Shown in pieces: positions 56,985 through 64,000 of a stretch of DNA of 64,000 nt; the stretch's first letter is position 1; each line of letters begins with the position of its first letter. The DNA comes from Aureimonas altamirensis (lineage in GTDB: Bacteria; Pseudomonadota; Alphaproteobacteria; Rhizobiales; Rhizobiaceae). The notes under the pieces are model-generated. The model saw only the letters and a list, made by a program, of their open reading frames with translations. It had not been told where the DNA came from and did not search any database. The translations under genes and the position numbers were made by a program. The stretch lies in the NCBI RefSeq assembly GCF_001463885.1, contig NZ_BBWQ01000001.1, positions 186,001 to 250,000 of the forward strand, in the 5' to 3' direction.

Positions 56985-57223
56985 TCGCCTGTCCGGTTGA
57001 CGCCGACACCGCGCCTCAGGCGGCCCGTGTGCGGTGGCAGGCCCTGTGGGACCGGATGTTGGGGCGGTTGCAGCGGCTCCCCTCGAAGCAGGGCTGCGTG
57101 CAACGGCCAGTTGCATTGCCGCAACAGGGTGTTGCGAACCTGCATTGCGCCCTGAAAGCGGCGCGTTGTCCTGCAACCCGGAACACTCCAGATTGCAGTT
57201 AGTCAGCTATATCAAGGTTCAGC
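56985..57223. other. Gap upstream of the L,D-transpeptidase gene
   Basis: 239 bases. No gene. Contains short imperfect repeats of the type TTGCATTG/CTGCATTGCG (around 57111-57150), but no convincing promoter or hairpin was resolved. Confidence 0.3.
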
Positions 57224-57931
57224 ATGTCACATCACCTCAGCCGTCGCGGCTTCATGGTTGCCGCGCCGCTTTTTCTTGCCGGATGCGCGACCGCCCAGAC
57301 CGGTAGCCCGGTCCAGCCGGCGCGTCCCGCAATTCCGCAGCAATATCTGGCGATGTACGCCGCGATGCAGGACGGCGAATTTGCGCTGCCGGCCATCGAC
57401 CTGACCGGTGTCGACCCGCAGTACTGGCGCCGCGTGGTGCGGTACTACGGGCCGGAAACGCCCGGTACCGTGGTGGTGGATCCGGAGCGGCGCTTTGTCT
57501 ACCTGGTGCTCGAAGGCGGCGAGAGCATGCGCTACGGCTGCGGCGTCGGACGTGCCGGCTTCGGGTTCAAGGGCGATGCGGTCATCCAGCGCAAGGCGCA
57601 ATGGCCCCGCTGGACGCCGACGCCGAACATGATCCGCCTCGACCCGGAGCGCAACGGCCCCTTTGCGGGCGGCGTGCCGGGCGGTCCGGCCAACCCGCTG
57701 GGAGCCCGGGCGCTGTACCTGTACCGGGGCGGCGTCGATACGCTGTATCGCATCCACGGAACCAACGAGGCCTGGAGCATCGGGCGCTCGGTATCCAGCG
57801 GCTGTATCCGCCTGTTCAATCAGGATATCATAGACCTTTACGGACGCGTTCCGACCGGGGCAAAGGTCGTCGTGCTTCAGCCGGGTTCGGCGGACCGGTC
57901 GGGGAACCCGTCGGCGCCGGCCGCGGTTTAG
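57224..57931 (+). CDS. L,D-transpeptidase (YkuD) lipoprotein
   Basis: 235 residues. It begins MSHHLSRRGFMVAAPLFLAG, a twin-arginine-like start running into a lipobox LAGC (Cys21). The YkuD domain covers about 80-215, with the catalytic IHGTNEAWSIGRSVSSGCIR motif (His and Cys). It should cross-link peptidoglycan 3-3 or attach proteins to the wall in the periplasm. Alphaproteobacteria of this order often carry many copies. It is followed closely (24 bases) by a small DUF2188 gene. Confidence 0.93.
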   Translation: MSHHLSRRGFMVAAPLFLAGCATAQTGSPVQPARPAIPQQYLAMYAAMQDGEFALPAIDLTGVDPQYWRRVVRYYGPETPGTVVVDPERRFVYLVLEGGESMRYGCGVGRAGFGFKGDAVIQRKAQWPRWTPTPNMIRLDPERNGPFAGGVPGGPANPLGARALYLYRGGVDTLYRIHGTNEAWSIGRSVSSGCIRLFNQDIIDLYGRVPTGAKVVVLQPGSADRSGNPSAPAAV

Positions 57932-57955
57932 CCACGGTTCATCAAGGAGGGTACG

Positions 57956-58222
57956 GTGGCTCAGATACATTACAAGATCGTCGAGCATGACGGCGGTTGG
58001 GCCTATAAGGTCAACGACGTGTTCTCGGAAACATTCCCGACGCATGACGACGCGCTGGCTGCCGCAAAGGACGCGGCCGCACGGCAGGCGCTGAGCGGCG
58101 AGACCGAGGGCATCGTCTTCCAGACGGCCGACGGCAAGTGGCACAGCGAGGTTTCGCGCGGGGACGATCGTCCGCAGACCGATGTCGAAGACGAGGACGT
58201 GCCCGAAGGCACCGGGCGCTGA
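57956..58222 (+). CDS. DUF2188-like small protein
   Basis: 88 residues, starting from a GTG with AAGGAGGG six bases upstream. The core HYKIVEHDGGWAYKVNDVFS with ETFPTHDDALAAAKDAAARQ has the DUF2188 layout (a Trp/Tyr-rich beta hairpin followed by an Ala-rich helix), and the tail is very acidic (TDVEDEDVPEGTG). No function is known. Its position between the transpeptidase and substrate-binding protein genes suggests one transcript. Confidence 0.75.
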   Translation: MAQIHYKIVEHDGGWAYKVNDVFSETFPTHDDALAAAKDAAARQALSGETEGIVFQTADGKWHSEVSRGDDRPQTDVEDEDVPEGTGR

Positions 58223-58236
58223 CCGGGAGAGGTTCG

Positions 58237-59079
58237 ATGCGCCGCGTTCCGGCATTCCTGCTCAGTATCGCGGTTCTTCTGACCCTGTCGGGCGTTTCGG
58301 GCGCGCAGGTTGCGACGCCCAATTTCATCGACCAGGCACAACGCGGCGCGGCGGCGCAGACGGTTGCTCCGCCCGCCCGCATCCGATTTCTGACGAGCGT
58401 CGATTTCCCGCCGTTCAGCTTTCTGGACTCGCGCGGGCTGCTTACCGGCTTCAATGTCGATCTGGCGCGCGCCGTCTGCGAGGACATGGCCGTTACGGAT
58501 GTCTGCCAGATCGAGGCGCGGCCTTTCGCCGAACTCGAGCCGGCCTTGCTGGCCGGGGAGGGAGAGGCGATCATCGCCGGCGTCGCAATAGACGTGGCAT
58601 CGCGGACGCGGCTGGCCTTCACCCGCACCTATCTGCACTTTCCGGCACGATTTGCAGCGCCTGCCGGATCGGCGCTGGGGGACGATCTCCCCGCTTCGCT
58701 GGACGGACAGCGGGTGGCCGTCGTTTCCGGCACGGCACATGCGGCGATGCTGGCGGCGTTTTTTCCGGCTGCCGTCGCCGTGCCCGTGCAGAACGCCTCC
58801 CAGGGTCTGTCTGCCATGCGGCGGGGCGATGCGGCCGCCTATTTCGGCGATGGCATCGGCCTGTCCTTCTGGCTGGCCAGCGAGGCCGCGTCCGATTGCT
58901 GCCGGTTTGTCGGCGGCCCCTATCTGTCGGACCGGTATCTCGGCGAGGGGCTCGCTTTCGCGCTTGCACCGGATGATCAGGAGCTTGCGGCGCGCTTCGA
59001 CGAGGCGTTGCGGCGGGTGGTGGCCAGCGGGCGGTTCTCGGAACTGATGCTCCGCTATTTCCCGGTCAGCGCCTTCTGA
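58237..59079 (+). CDS. Periplasmic solute-binding protein (amino acid ABC type)
   Basis: 280 residues with a signal peptide ending near SGVSGAQ. The SBP-bac-3 signature is visible as VDFPPFSFLDSRGLLTGFNVDLARAV near residue 60, with the ligand-binding type GEGEAIIAGVAID and GTAHAAMLAAFFP. GAGAGG precedes the ATG at 58237. No ABC permease or ATPase gene is adjacent, so it either feeds a distant transporter or acts as a sensor-like binder. Ligand unknown. Confidence 0.85.
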   Translation: MRRVPAFLLSIAVLLTLSGVSGAQVATPNFIDQAQRGAAAQTVAPPARIRFLTSVDFPPFSFLDSRGLLTGFNVDLARAVCEDMAVTDVCQIEARPFAELEPALLAGEGEAIIAGVAIDVASRTRLAFTRTYLHFPARFAAPAGSALGDDLPASLDGQRVAVVSGTAHAAMLAAFFPAAVAVPVQNASQGLSAMRRGDAAAYFGDGIGLSFWLASEAASDCCRFVGGPYLSDRYLGEGLAFALAPDDQELAARFDEALRRVVASGRFSELMLRYFPVSAF

Positions 59080-59139
59080 TCGTTGGATTTGCCTTGCGCT
59101 CGAAATGCTTTAGACGATGCGTCGAACGCAACGGCAAGC

Positions 59140-60783
59140 ATGGCGAGTGAAGGCATGGATACGGAACTTCTGAACGAGGCCCTGAAGTCGAACGCCTGGC
59201 CTTTCGAAGAAGCCCGCAAGCTGCTGCCCAAGATCGAAGGTTCGGACGCAAAGTCCGAAATCCTGTTCGAAACCGGCTACGGACCGTCGGGCCTGCCGCA
59301 TATCGGCACCTTCGGCGAAGTCGCCCGAACCACGATGGTACGGCATGCGTTTCGTGTGCTGACGCAGGACAGGGTCAAGACGCGCCTGATCTGCTTCTCG
59401 GACGACCTCGACGGCCTACGCAAGGTTCCGGACAACGTTCCGAACCGCGAGCGGATGGCGGAGTTCATCGGCAAGCCGCTCAGCCGCGTGCCCGACCCGT
59501 TTTCGGATGCCTACCCTTCGTTCGGTGCGGCAAACAATGCGCGCCTGCGGCAGTTTCTGGACCGGTTCGGCTTCGATTACGAGTTCGCTTCCGCAACGGA
59601 TTACTACACGTCCGGGCGGTTCGACGCGATGCTGCTTAAAATGCTGGCCGTCTATGACGAGGTCATGGATATCATCCTGCCGACGCTTGGGCCCGACCGG
59701 CGTGCCACCTATTCGCCGTTCCTGCCCATCAGCCCGCGCAGCGGCAACGTCCTGCAGGTGCCGATGGTGGATCGCGACGTCGCACGCGGCATGATCGCCT
59801 ATATCGACCCGGAGACCGGCGAACGCGTCGAGACCACCGTTACCGGCGGCGCCGTGAAGTGCCAGTGGAAGGCCGATTGGGCCCTGCGCTGGGCGGCGCT
59901 GAAGGTGGATTACGAAATGGCCGGCAAGGACCTGATCGACAGCGTTACCCTGTCGTCGCGGATCTGCCGCGCGCTGGGGCAAACCCCGCCGGAAGGGTTC
60001 AACTACGAGCTCTTCCTGGACGACAAGGGCGGCAAGATCTCCAAGTCCAAGGGCAACGGGCTGACCATCGACGAATGGCTCACCTATGCCTCGCCGAAGA
60101 GCCTGTCCTTCTACATGTTCAACAAGCCGAAGGCGGCCAAGAAGCTGTATTTCGACGTCATTCCCAGGGCCGTCGACGAGTACTATGCCTTTGTGGATGC
60201 CTATTGGCGGCAGGATGCACGCCAGAAGCTGCAGAACCCCGTCTGGCATGTCCACTCCGGTTCGGTACCCGACAAGGGCGTGGCCGTTCCCTTCGCCATG
60301 CTGCTGAACCTCGTTTCGGCTTCCAATGCCGGCGACAAGCAGACCTTGTGGGGCTTCATCTCGCGCTATGCGCCGGGCGTGACGCCGCAGAGCGCGCCCG
60401 AGTTGGACGAACTCGTCGGCTATGCGCTCGCCTATTTCGAGGATTTCGTCCGGCCGGCCAAGGTGTTCCGCGCGCCCGACGACCTTGAGCGGCAGGCGCT
60501 GGAAACGCTGGACGCAAAGCTGGCCGCGCTGCCGGCCGATGCCGATGCCGCGGCCATACAGGATGCCGTCCTGGACGTCGCCCGGCCCATCCAGCGGTAT
60601 CAGGACGCGTCGAAGAAGGGGCCGGATGGCGGCCCCGGCGTTTCGGTGGAGTGGTTCCAGGCGCTGTACCAGATCCTGCTGGGCCAGGAACGCGGACCAC
60701 GGTTCGGGTCTTTTGCGGCCCTGTACGGCATCGGCGAGACACGCGCGCTCATTCGTGCGGCGCTGGACGGCACCCTGCGCTAG
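59140..60783 (+). CDS. lysS: Lysyl-tRNA synthetase, class I
   Basis: Charges tRNA-Lys. It belongs to the archaeal-type class I LysRS, not the common class II. The HIGH motif is [20 protein letters not shown] near residue 45 and the KMSKS motif [15 protein letters not shown] near 305. The middle holds [15 protein letters not shown] and [20 protein letters not shown]. About 547 residues. Starts at 59140 or 59155 are both possible; the earlier ATG is given. Class I enzymes are standard in many alphaproteobacteria. It is convergent with the next gene, the two overlapping by four bases. Confidence 0.96.
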   Translation: MASEGMDTELLNEALKSNAWPFEEARKLLPKIEGSDAKSEILFETGYGPSGLPHIGTFGEVARTTMVRHAFRVLTQDRVKTRLICFSDDLDGLRKVPDNVPNRERMAEFIGKPLSRVPDPFSDAYPSFGAANNARLRQFLDRFGFDYEFASATDYYTSGRFDAMLLKMLAVYDEVMDIILPTLGPDRRATYSPFLPISPRSGNVLQVPMVDRDVARGMIAYIDPETGERVETTVTGGAVKCQWKADWALRWAALKVDYEMAGKDLIDSVTLSSRICRALGQTPPEGFNYELFLDDKGGKISKSKGNGLTIDEWLTYASPKSLSFYMFNKPKAAKKLYFDVIPRAVDEYYAFVDAYWRQDARQKLQNPVWHVHSGSVPDKGVAVPFAMLLNLVSASNAGDKQTLWGFISRYAPGVTPQSAPELDELVGYALAYFEDFVRPAKVFRAPDDLERQALETLDAKLAALPADADAAAIQDAVLDVARPIQRYQDASKKGPDGGPGVSVEWFQALYQILLGQERGPRFGSFAALYGIGETRALIRAALDGTLR

Positions 60784-61451
60784 CGGCTTTCGCCGTAGCG
60801 CCAGAGGCCGCGCTCATCGCGGCGGGCGGCCTGTGCCGCGCTTTCATAAGCGCCCCCGGGTACGGGGCGCGCCCAACCCTGCACCACCAGCCAGCGGGCC
60901 ACATCCTCGCTGCCGACGCGGCACGTGGCTTCGACGCTGCCTTCCCGCGTATCCGCCGGTACATCGCAGGACAGGCTGCGGCCGCGCAGCCAGCCGCGCA
61001 ACGCCGTGCGCGCCTGTGCGCCGCATGGCGCGGACAGCGTGCCGAAGCTGCATGTCTCTTCGAAGGGCAGGCTTTCGACCCCGGCAAGCGAGATCCGCAG
61101 GCCATCGGCCTCGAAGTCGGTTGCCGTCACCGCCACCGCACGATGAAAGATGCGCTCCGGATCGTCGCTCGTCGGGGACGGGGCAGGCTGCGGCTCGGGC
61201 GTGGCCTGCGGCTCCGGCGCCGGTTCGGGCTCTGCGGGCACTTCGGCGGGTTGCGGCAGCCGCTCATCCCGGCTTTCGGCCGCCGGCGGGGGCGGCGTGG
61301 CCTGTCGTTGCCGCTCGGCAAGGCGCTCTGCGCGGCCTGGGCGATCCGGCCATTTCGGAAAGCCGGACACATCGGGCAGGATCAACAGCAAAATCAAGCA
61401 CATCAGCAGAAGCGACGCGGCGATCTTGATGGCCTGACTTATCGAACGCAT
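60780..61451 (-). CDS. SNase-like (thermonuclease-family) membrane-anchored protein
   Basis: 223 residues: one N-terminal membrane helix ([20 protein letters not shown]), a long Pro/Glu/Ala-rich spacer (about 50-110) and a C-terminal SNase-like domain. The latter shows [40 protein letters not shown] and [20 protein letters not shown]. The spacer suggests the domain reaches out from the membrane. Classic nuclease residues are not all obvious, so catalysis is uncertain. The ATG at 61451 is right before the helix; the longer frame to 61658 overlaps the regulator gene. Confidence 0.8.
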   Translation of the reverse strand: MRSISQAIKIAASLLLMCLILLLILPDVSGFPKWPDRPGRAERLAERQRQATPPPPAAESRDERLPQPAEVPAEPEPAPEPQATPEPQPAPSPTSDDPERIFHRAVAVTATDFEADGLRISLAGVESLPFEETCSFGTLSAPCGAQARTALRGWLRGRSLSCDVPADTREGSVEATCRVGSEDVARWLVVQGWARPVPGGAYESAAQAARRDERGLWRYGESR

Positions 61452-61470
61452 ACGCGGTATCCCTGAACGT

Positions 61471-62100
61471 CTACTGGCTCGCCCATGCGATCCGGGCCAT
61501 ATGGCGAATGGCCTTGCGTGCGAAGCGAACGACCGGCAGCGCCGGGTCCAGCGGCGCGATCTCGACCCGGCCCGGGGCGTTGCGCCTGACCGTGCCGACG
61601 ATGAAATCATCGCCGTACAGCACCGCAAGCACACGGTCGCCGGGGCGGGCCGCCGCATCGGGCGTCAGCAGCAGGATGTCGCCTTCCGCGTAACGGGGCG
61701 CAAACTGCCGTTCGTTGCCGACCTCCAGCGCATAGGTGCCAAAGGAAGAAGCATCGATCTTGATGTCGAGCGACATCGCGCCCGGCCCGGTGACCGGCCC
61801 ATCGGAGCCGAACTGCCTAGCATCGGTGAGGTGCGCGCCGGTGGCCAGCGGTAGCGACACCTTTACGGAGACCGGGCGCGATATGCCCAGGAAATCCTCC
61901 ATGCTGGTTCCGGTGGCCGACAGCACCTTGGCGACGGATTCGGTCGAGGGCCAGCGGGGGCGTCCGTCGCCCGACCGGCGCTTGGATTTGTTGAAGGAGG
62001 TCGCGTCCAGCCCGGCCTGCCGCGCCAGTGCGGATGGAGTGAGACCGCGCGTCTCGGCCAGACGGTCTATGGCCGCCCACCATTCGTCGTTCGATAGCAT
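61471..62100 (-). CDS. S24/LexA-like transcriptional regulator without cleavage residues
   Basis: 209 residues. A Cro/CI-type helix-turn-helix (about 11-60, LTPSALARQAGLDATSFNKS) is followed by a C-terminal S24-like beta fold (about 120-205). In the S24 signature GDSMxP the corresponding part is VGNERQFAPRYAEGDILLL, so the catalytic Ser is missing, and the Lys region reads IVGTVRRN. It should bind DNA as a stable repressor rather than self-cleave in an SOS response. It is divergent from yihY with a pseudo-palindrome just upstream. Confidence 0.85.
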   Translation of the reverse strand: MLSNDEWWAAIDRLAETRGLTPSALARQAGLDATSFNKSKRRSGDGRPRWPSTESVAKVLSATGTSMEDFLGISRPVSVKVSLPLATGAHLTDARQFGSDGPVTGPGAMSLDIKIDASSFGTYALEVGNERQFAPRYAEGDILLLTPDAAARPGDRVLAVLYGDDFIVGTVRRNAPGRVEIAPLDPALPVVRFARKAIRHMARIAWASQ

Positions 62101-62120
62101 CGGTCTCTCGTCACAAAACA

Positions 62121-62135
62121 GGCAATTCAATTACC
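62121..62135. promoter_or_regulatory. Candidate operator of the S24-type regulator
   Basis: GGCAATT-C-AATTACC, a 15-base pseudo-palindrome with one mismatched pair, 20 bases before the regulator start. A related half, ATTCAATTCC at 62169-62178, lies 44 bases to the right, about four helical turns. Autoregulation and control of the divergent gene are inferred. Confidence 0.4.
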
Positions 62136-62290
62136 ACTACTCAAGCAATATTATTGTGCAACCATGAGATTCAATTCCCCGGTTTGCGGAACATTGACTC
62201 AAATATGGCATTGACGTTGCTGCCAAAGGCGATCGAGACGATTATGCGGCGTTCGAGCTCGAACACGGAGCCGGCGGCAAGGGGGCATCC

Positions 62291-63373
62291 ATGGTGGTGA
62301 AGAGTCTGCGTTTCGCACCACATACGAGCGAAGAGACCAAGCTGCGCGCAAGCGAGCCGGGCAGGGGGCGCTCGGCCAAGGGCCCGTGGCATATTCCGTG
62401 GAAGGGCTGGAAGGATATTCTGGCGCGGCTGTACGTGTCTTTCTTCGAAGACCGGATCATGTTGATTGCCGCCGGCGCCACCTTCTACCTGCTGCTGGCA
62501 CTGTTTCCCGCGCTTGCCGTGTTCGTGTTCTTCTACGGCATGATGGCGGACCCGGCGACGATTGCCGGGCATATCGAGTTCCTCGGCCGCTTCCTGCCGC
62601 AGGCCGGGCTGGAACTTGTCAACGCGCAGCTCGAATATCTGGTCAACCAGGACCGGTCGTCGCTGTCGGTCGGCTTCGTGACCAGTCTTCTCTTCGCCCT
62701 GTGGAGCGCGAACAACGGTATCAAGACCCTGTTCGAGGCGATGAACGTCGCCTATGGCGAGCAGGAAGAGCGCAGCTTCGTGAAGCTCAATATCGTCGCC
62801 ATGTGCTTCACCATGGGGGCCATCTTCATCATTTCGGTGATGTTCACGGCCATCGGCCTTATTCCGGCGATCATGGGCGTCATCGGCGCCTCCAACTTCA
62901 CCGACGATCTCGTCTTCATCGGACGCTGGCCGATCCTGTTCGCGCTCGTGGTCGCGTCCATCGGCATGGTCTATCGCTATGGGCCGAGCCGGGCGCGGGC
63001 GCGCTGGACCTGGGTGATTTTCGGCGCGACGCTGACGGCGACCGTCTGGCTGGTCGCGACGGTGGGCTTTTCCTGGTATCTGCGGAATTTCGCCAATTAC
63101 AACGCCATGTACGGCTCTTTGGGTGCCGTCATCGGCTTCATGATGTGGGTGTGGATATCATCCGTGATCTTCATTCTCGGCGCCGAGATCAATGCCGAGA
63201 TGGAGCACCAGACGGCCGTGGACACCACGGTTCGCGGCGACACGCCGCTGGGTATGCGCGGTGCCCGCGTTGCCGATACGATCGGCGCGCGTGCCGGGGG
63301 CGACAAGCCGCCGCCCACCGAGAAGCCGGGCCTGTTCGGCTGGTGGCGCAAGCGGGGCCAGGACAAGGGCTGA
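62291..63373 (+). CDS. YihY/virulence factor BrkB family membrane protein
   Basis: 360 residues with six hydrophobic helices after a charged N-terminal tail of about 55. The family start FEDRIMLIAAGATFYLLLALFPALAVFV, FALWSANNGIKTLFEAMNVAYGE, GRWPILFALVVASIGMVYRYGP and YGSLGAVIGFMMWVWISSVIFILGAEINAE are all typical. Once annotated as ribonuclease BN by mistake; the real function is unknown. The C-terminal tail is Pro/Lys-rich and cytoplasmic. It shares a 190-base control region with the S24-type regulator. Confidence 0.92.
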   Translation: MVVKSLRFAPHTSEETKLRASEPGRGRSAKGPWHIPWKGWKDILARLYVSFFEDRIMLIAAGATFYLLLALFPALAVFVFFYGMMADPATIAGHIEFLGRFLPQAGLELVNAQLEYLVNQDRSSLSVGFVTSLLFALWSANNGIKTLFEAMNVAYGEQEERSFVKLNIVAMCFTMGAIFIISVMFTAIGLIPAIMGVIGASNFTDDLVFIGRWPILFALVVASIGMVYRYGPSRARARWTWVIFGATLTATVWLVATVGFSWYLRNFANYNAMYGSLGAVIGFMMWVWISSVIFILGAEINAEMEHQTAVDTTVRGDTPLGMRGARVADTIGARAGGDKPPPTEKPGLFGWWRKRGQDKG

Positions 63374-63394
63374 CCCCGCCGCACGTGTTTGTCG

Positions 63395-64000
63395 TCAGGC
63401 CGCCTCGGCCTGACGGGCCGGGCGGAACCGGCCGTAGAATGTCTGCCCGGCGGATGCCATTTCGTGCAGCAGAGGAATGGGGGCGAACCGCTCCCCATGC
63501 CGCTTCTCCAGCGTCTCGCACAGCGCGACGAACGCCTTGACGCCCATGCCGTCGATATAGGACAGGGCCCCGCCCGTGTAGGGCGCGTAGCCGAAGCCGA
63601 GGATAGACCCCACATCGGCCTCGCGCGGGTCGGTGACGACGCCTTCGGCCATGGTGCGTGCAGCCTCGAGCGCCATGGTGACAAGAAAGCGCTGCTGCAA
63701 TTCCTTTACATCGACATCTTCGGCGTTCTGCTGCGGGTAAAGCTCCTTGAGACCCGGCCACAGATGCTTTTTGGCGGGCTTGGCCGGATAGTCGTAGAAG
63801 CCCTTGCCGGCCTTGCGGCCGAGGCGGCCGGCATCCACAAGCCGGTTGACGAGGTCGAAATGGCGCTTGTCGACCGCCGCTTCGCCGAGGTCGGCCATGG
63901 TGGCCTGCATGATCCTGCGGGACAGGTCGATGGCGACTTCGTCATTCAAGGCTAGCGGGCCGACCGGCATGCCGGCCATGCGCGCGGCATTCTCGATCAT
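63395..64000 (-). CDS. 3-hydroxyacyl-CoA dehydrogenase, C-terminal part of FadB/FadJ-type enzyme (cut by window edge)
   Basis: The visible 201 residues are the second half of the dehydrogenase domains of a fatty-acid beta-oxidation multienzyme. Landmarks are MPVGPLALNDEVAIDLSRRI, VDAGRLGRKAGKGFYDYPAK, EAARTMAEGVVTDPREADVGSI and LGFGYAPYTGGALSYIDGMG. The hydratase half and NAD-binding fold lie to the right of the window, so the apparent ATG at base 64000 is internal. Strand and family are clear; exact naming (fadJ or fadB) is not. Confidence 0.92.
   Translation of the reverse strand: MIENAARMAGMPVGPLALNDEVAIDLSRRIMQATMADLGEAAVDKRHFDLVNRLVDAGRLGRKAGKGFYDYPAKPAKKHLWPGLKELYPQQNAEDVDVKELQQRFLVTMALEAARTMAEGVVTDPREADVGSILGFGYAPYTGGALSYIDGMGVKAFVALCETLEKRHGERFAPIPLLHEMASAGQTFYGRFRPARQAEAA

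Overview
The window is a contiguous piece of a high-GC alphaproteobacterial chromosome, most likely from the order Hyphomicrobiales (Rhizobiales). The best evidence is the acpXL/fabF/adh/lpxXL cluster for the very-long-chain acyl group of lipid A, which is a trademark of that order. The folA-hflK-hflC-degP-serB-miaA-ilv gene order, a class I lysyl-tRNA synthetase and an alpha-type PdxJ agree. The genus cannot be told from the sequence alone.

Layout. 1-7120: a urea-use region (end of ureF, then ureDABC behind a near-consensus promoter, a urea channel, a GntP-type permease and a YqhA-like protein). 7175-11322: a two-gene RND efflux pump. 11445-11725: tRNA-Pro and tRNA-Gln, back to back. 11963-18637: an AT-richer, probably acquired polysaccharide locus with a 1795-residue multidomain enzyme (methyltransferase, kinase-like, coiled coil, RgpF-like, WbsX-like and GT-A-like parts) and an acyltransferase. 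18751-25535: conserved housekeeping genes (folA, hflKC, degP, serB, miaA). 25547-32609: branched-chain amino acid synthesis, with a promoter, a leader peptide and terminator before ilvB-ilvH, a LysE-type exporter, a RecD-like helicase, pdxJ, and a TetR regulator with a palindromic operator just ahead of ilvC.

32703-43067 is one 3454-residue gene: sixteen Ig-like repeats followed by two and a half copies of an FN3 - GH18 - Ig - Ig - chitin-binding module. The first two GH18 domains keep the catalytic DxDxE. The third has lost it. A noncoding stretch and tRNA-Lys follow.

43968-49252 holds an aldehyde dehydrogenase, a DUF1194 protein, a YbhN-type membrane protein, an entericidin, an orphan receiver protein and lpxXL. 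48320-53104, read leftward from an acpXL promoter, is the lipid A long-chain cluster. One of its two ketosynthases lacks the active-site cysteine, and fabZXL is not in its usual place. 53271-63373 contains assorted small metabolism, envelope, translation and regulatory genes, ending with an S24-type repressor divergent from a YihY/BrkB protein. The right edge cuts a fatty-acid oxidation enzyme.

The most unusual items are the giant GH18/Ig protein, the 1795-residue polysaccharide enzyme, the KS-alpha/KS-beta-like pair in the lipid A cluster, and the apparently leaderless ilv attenuator peptide.
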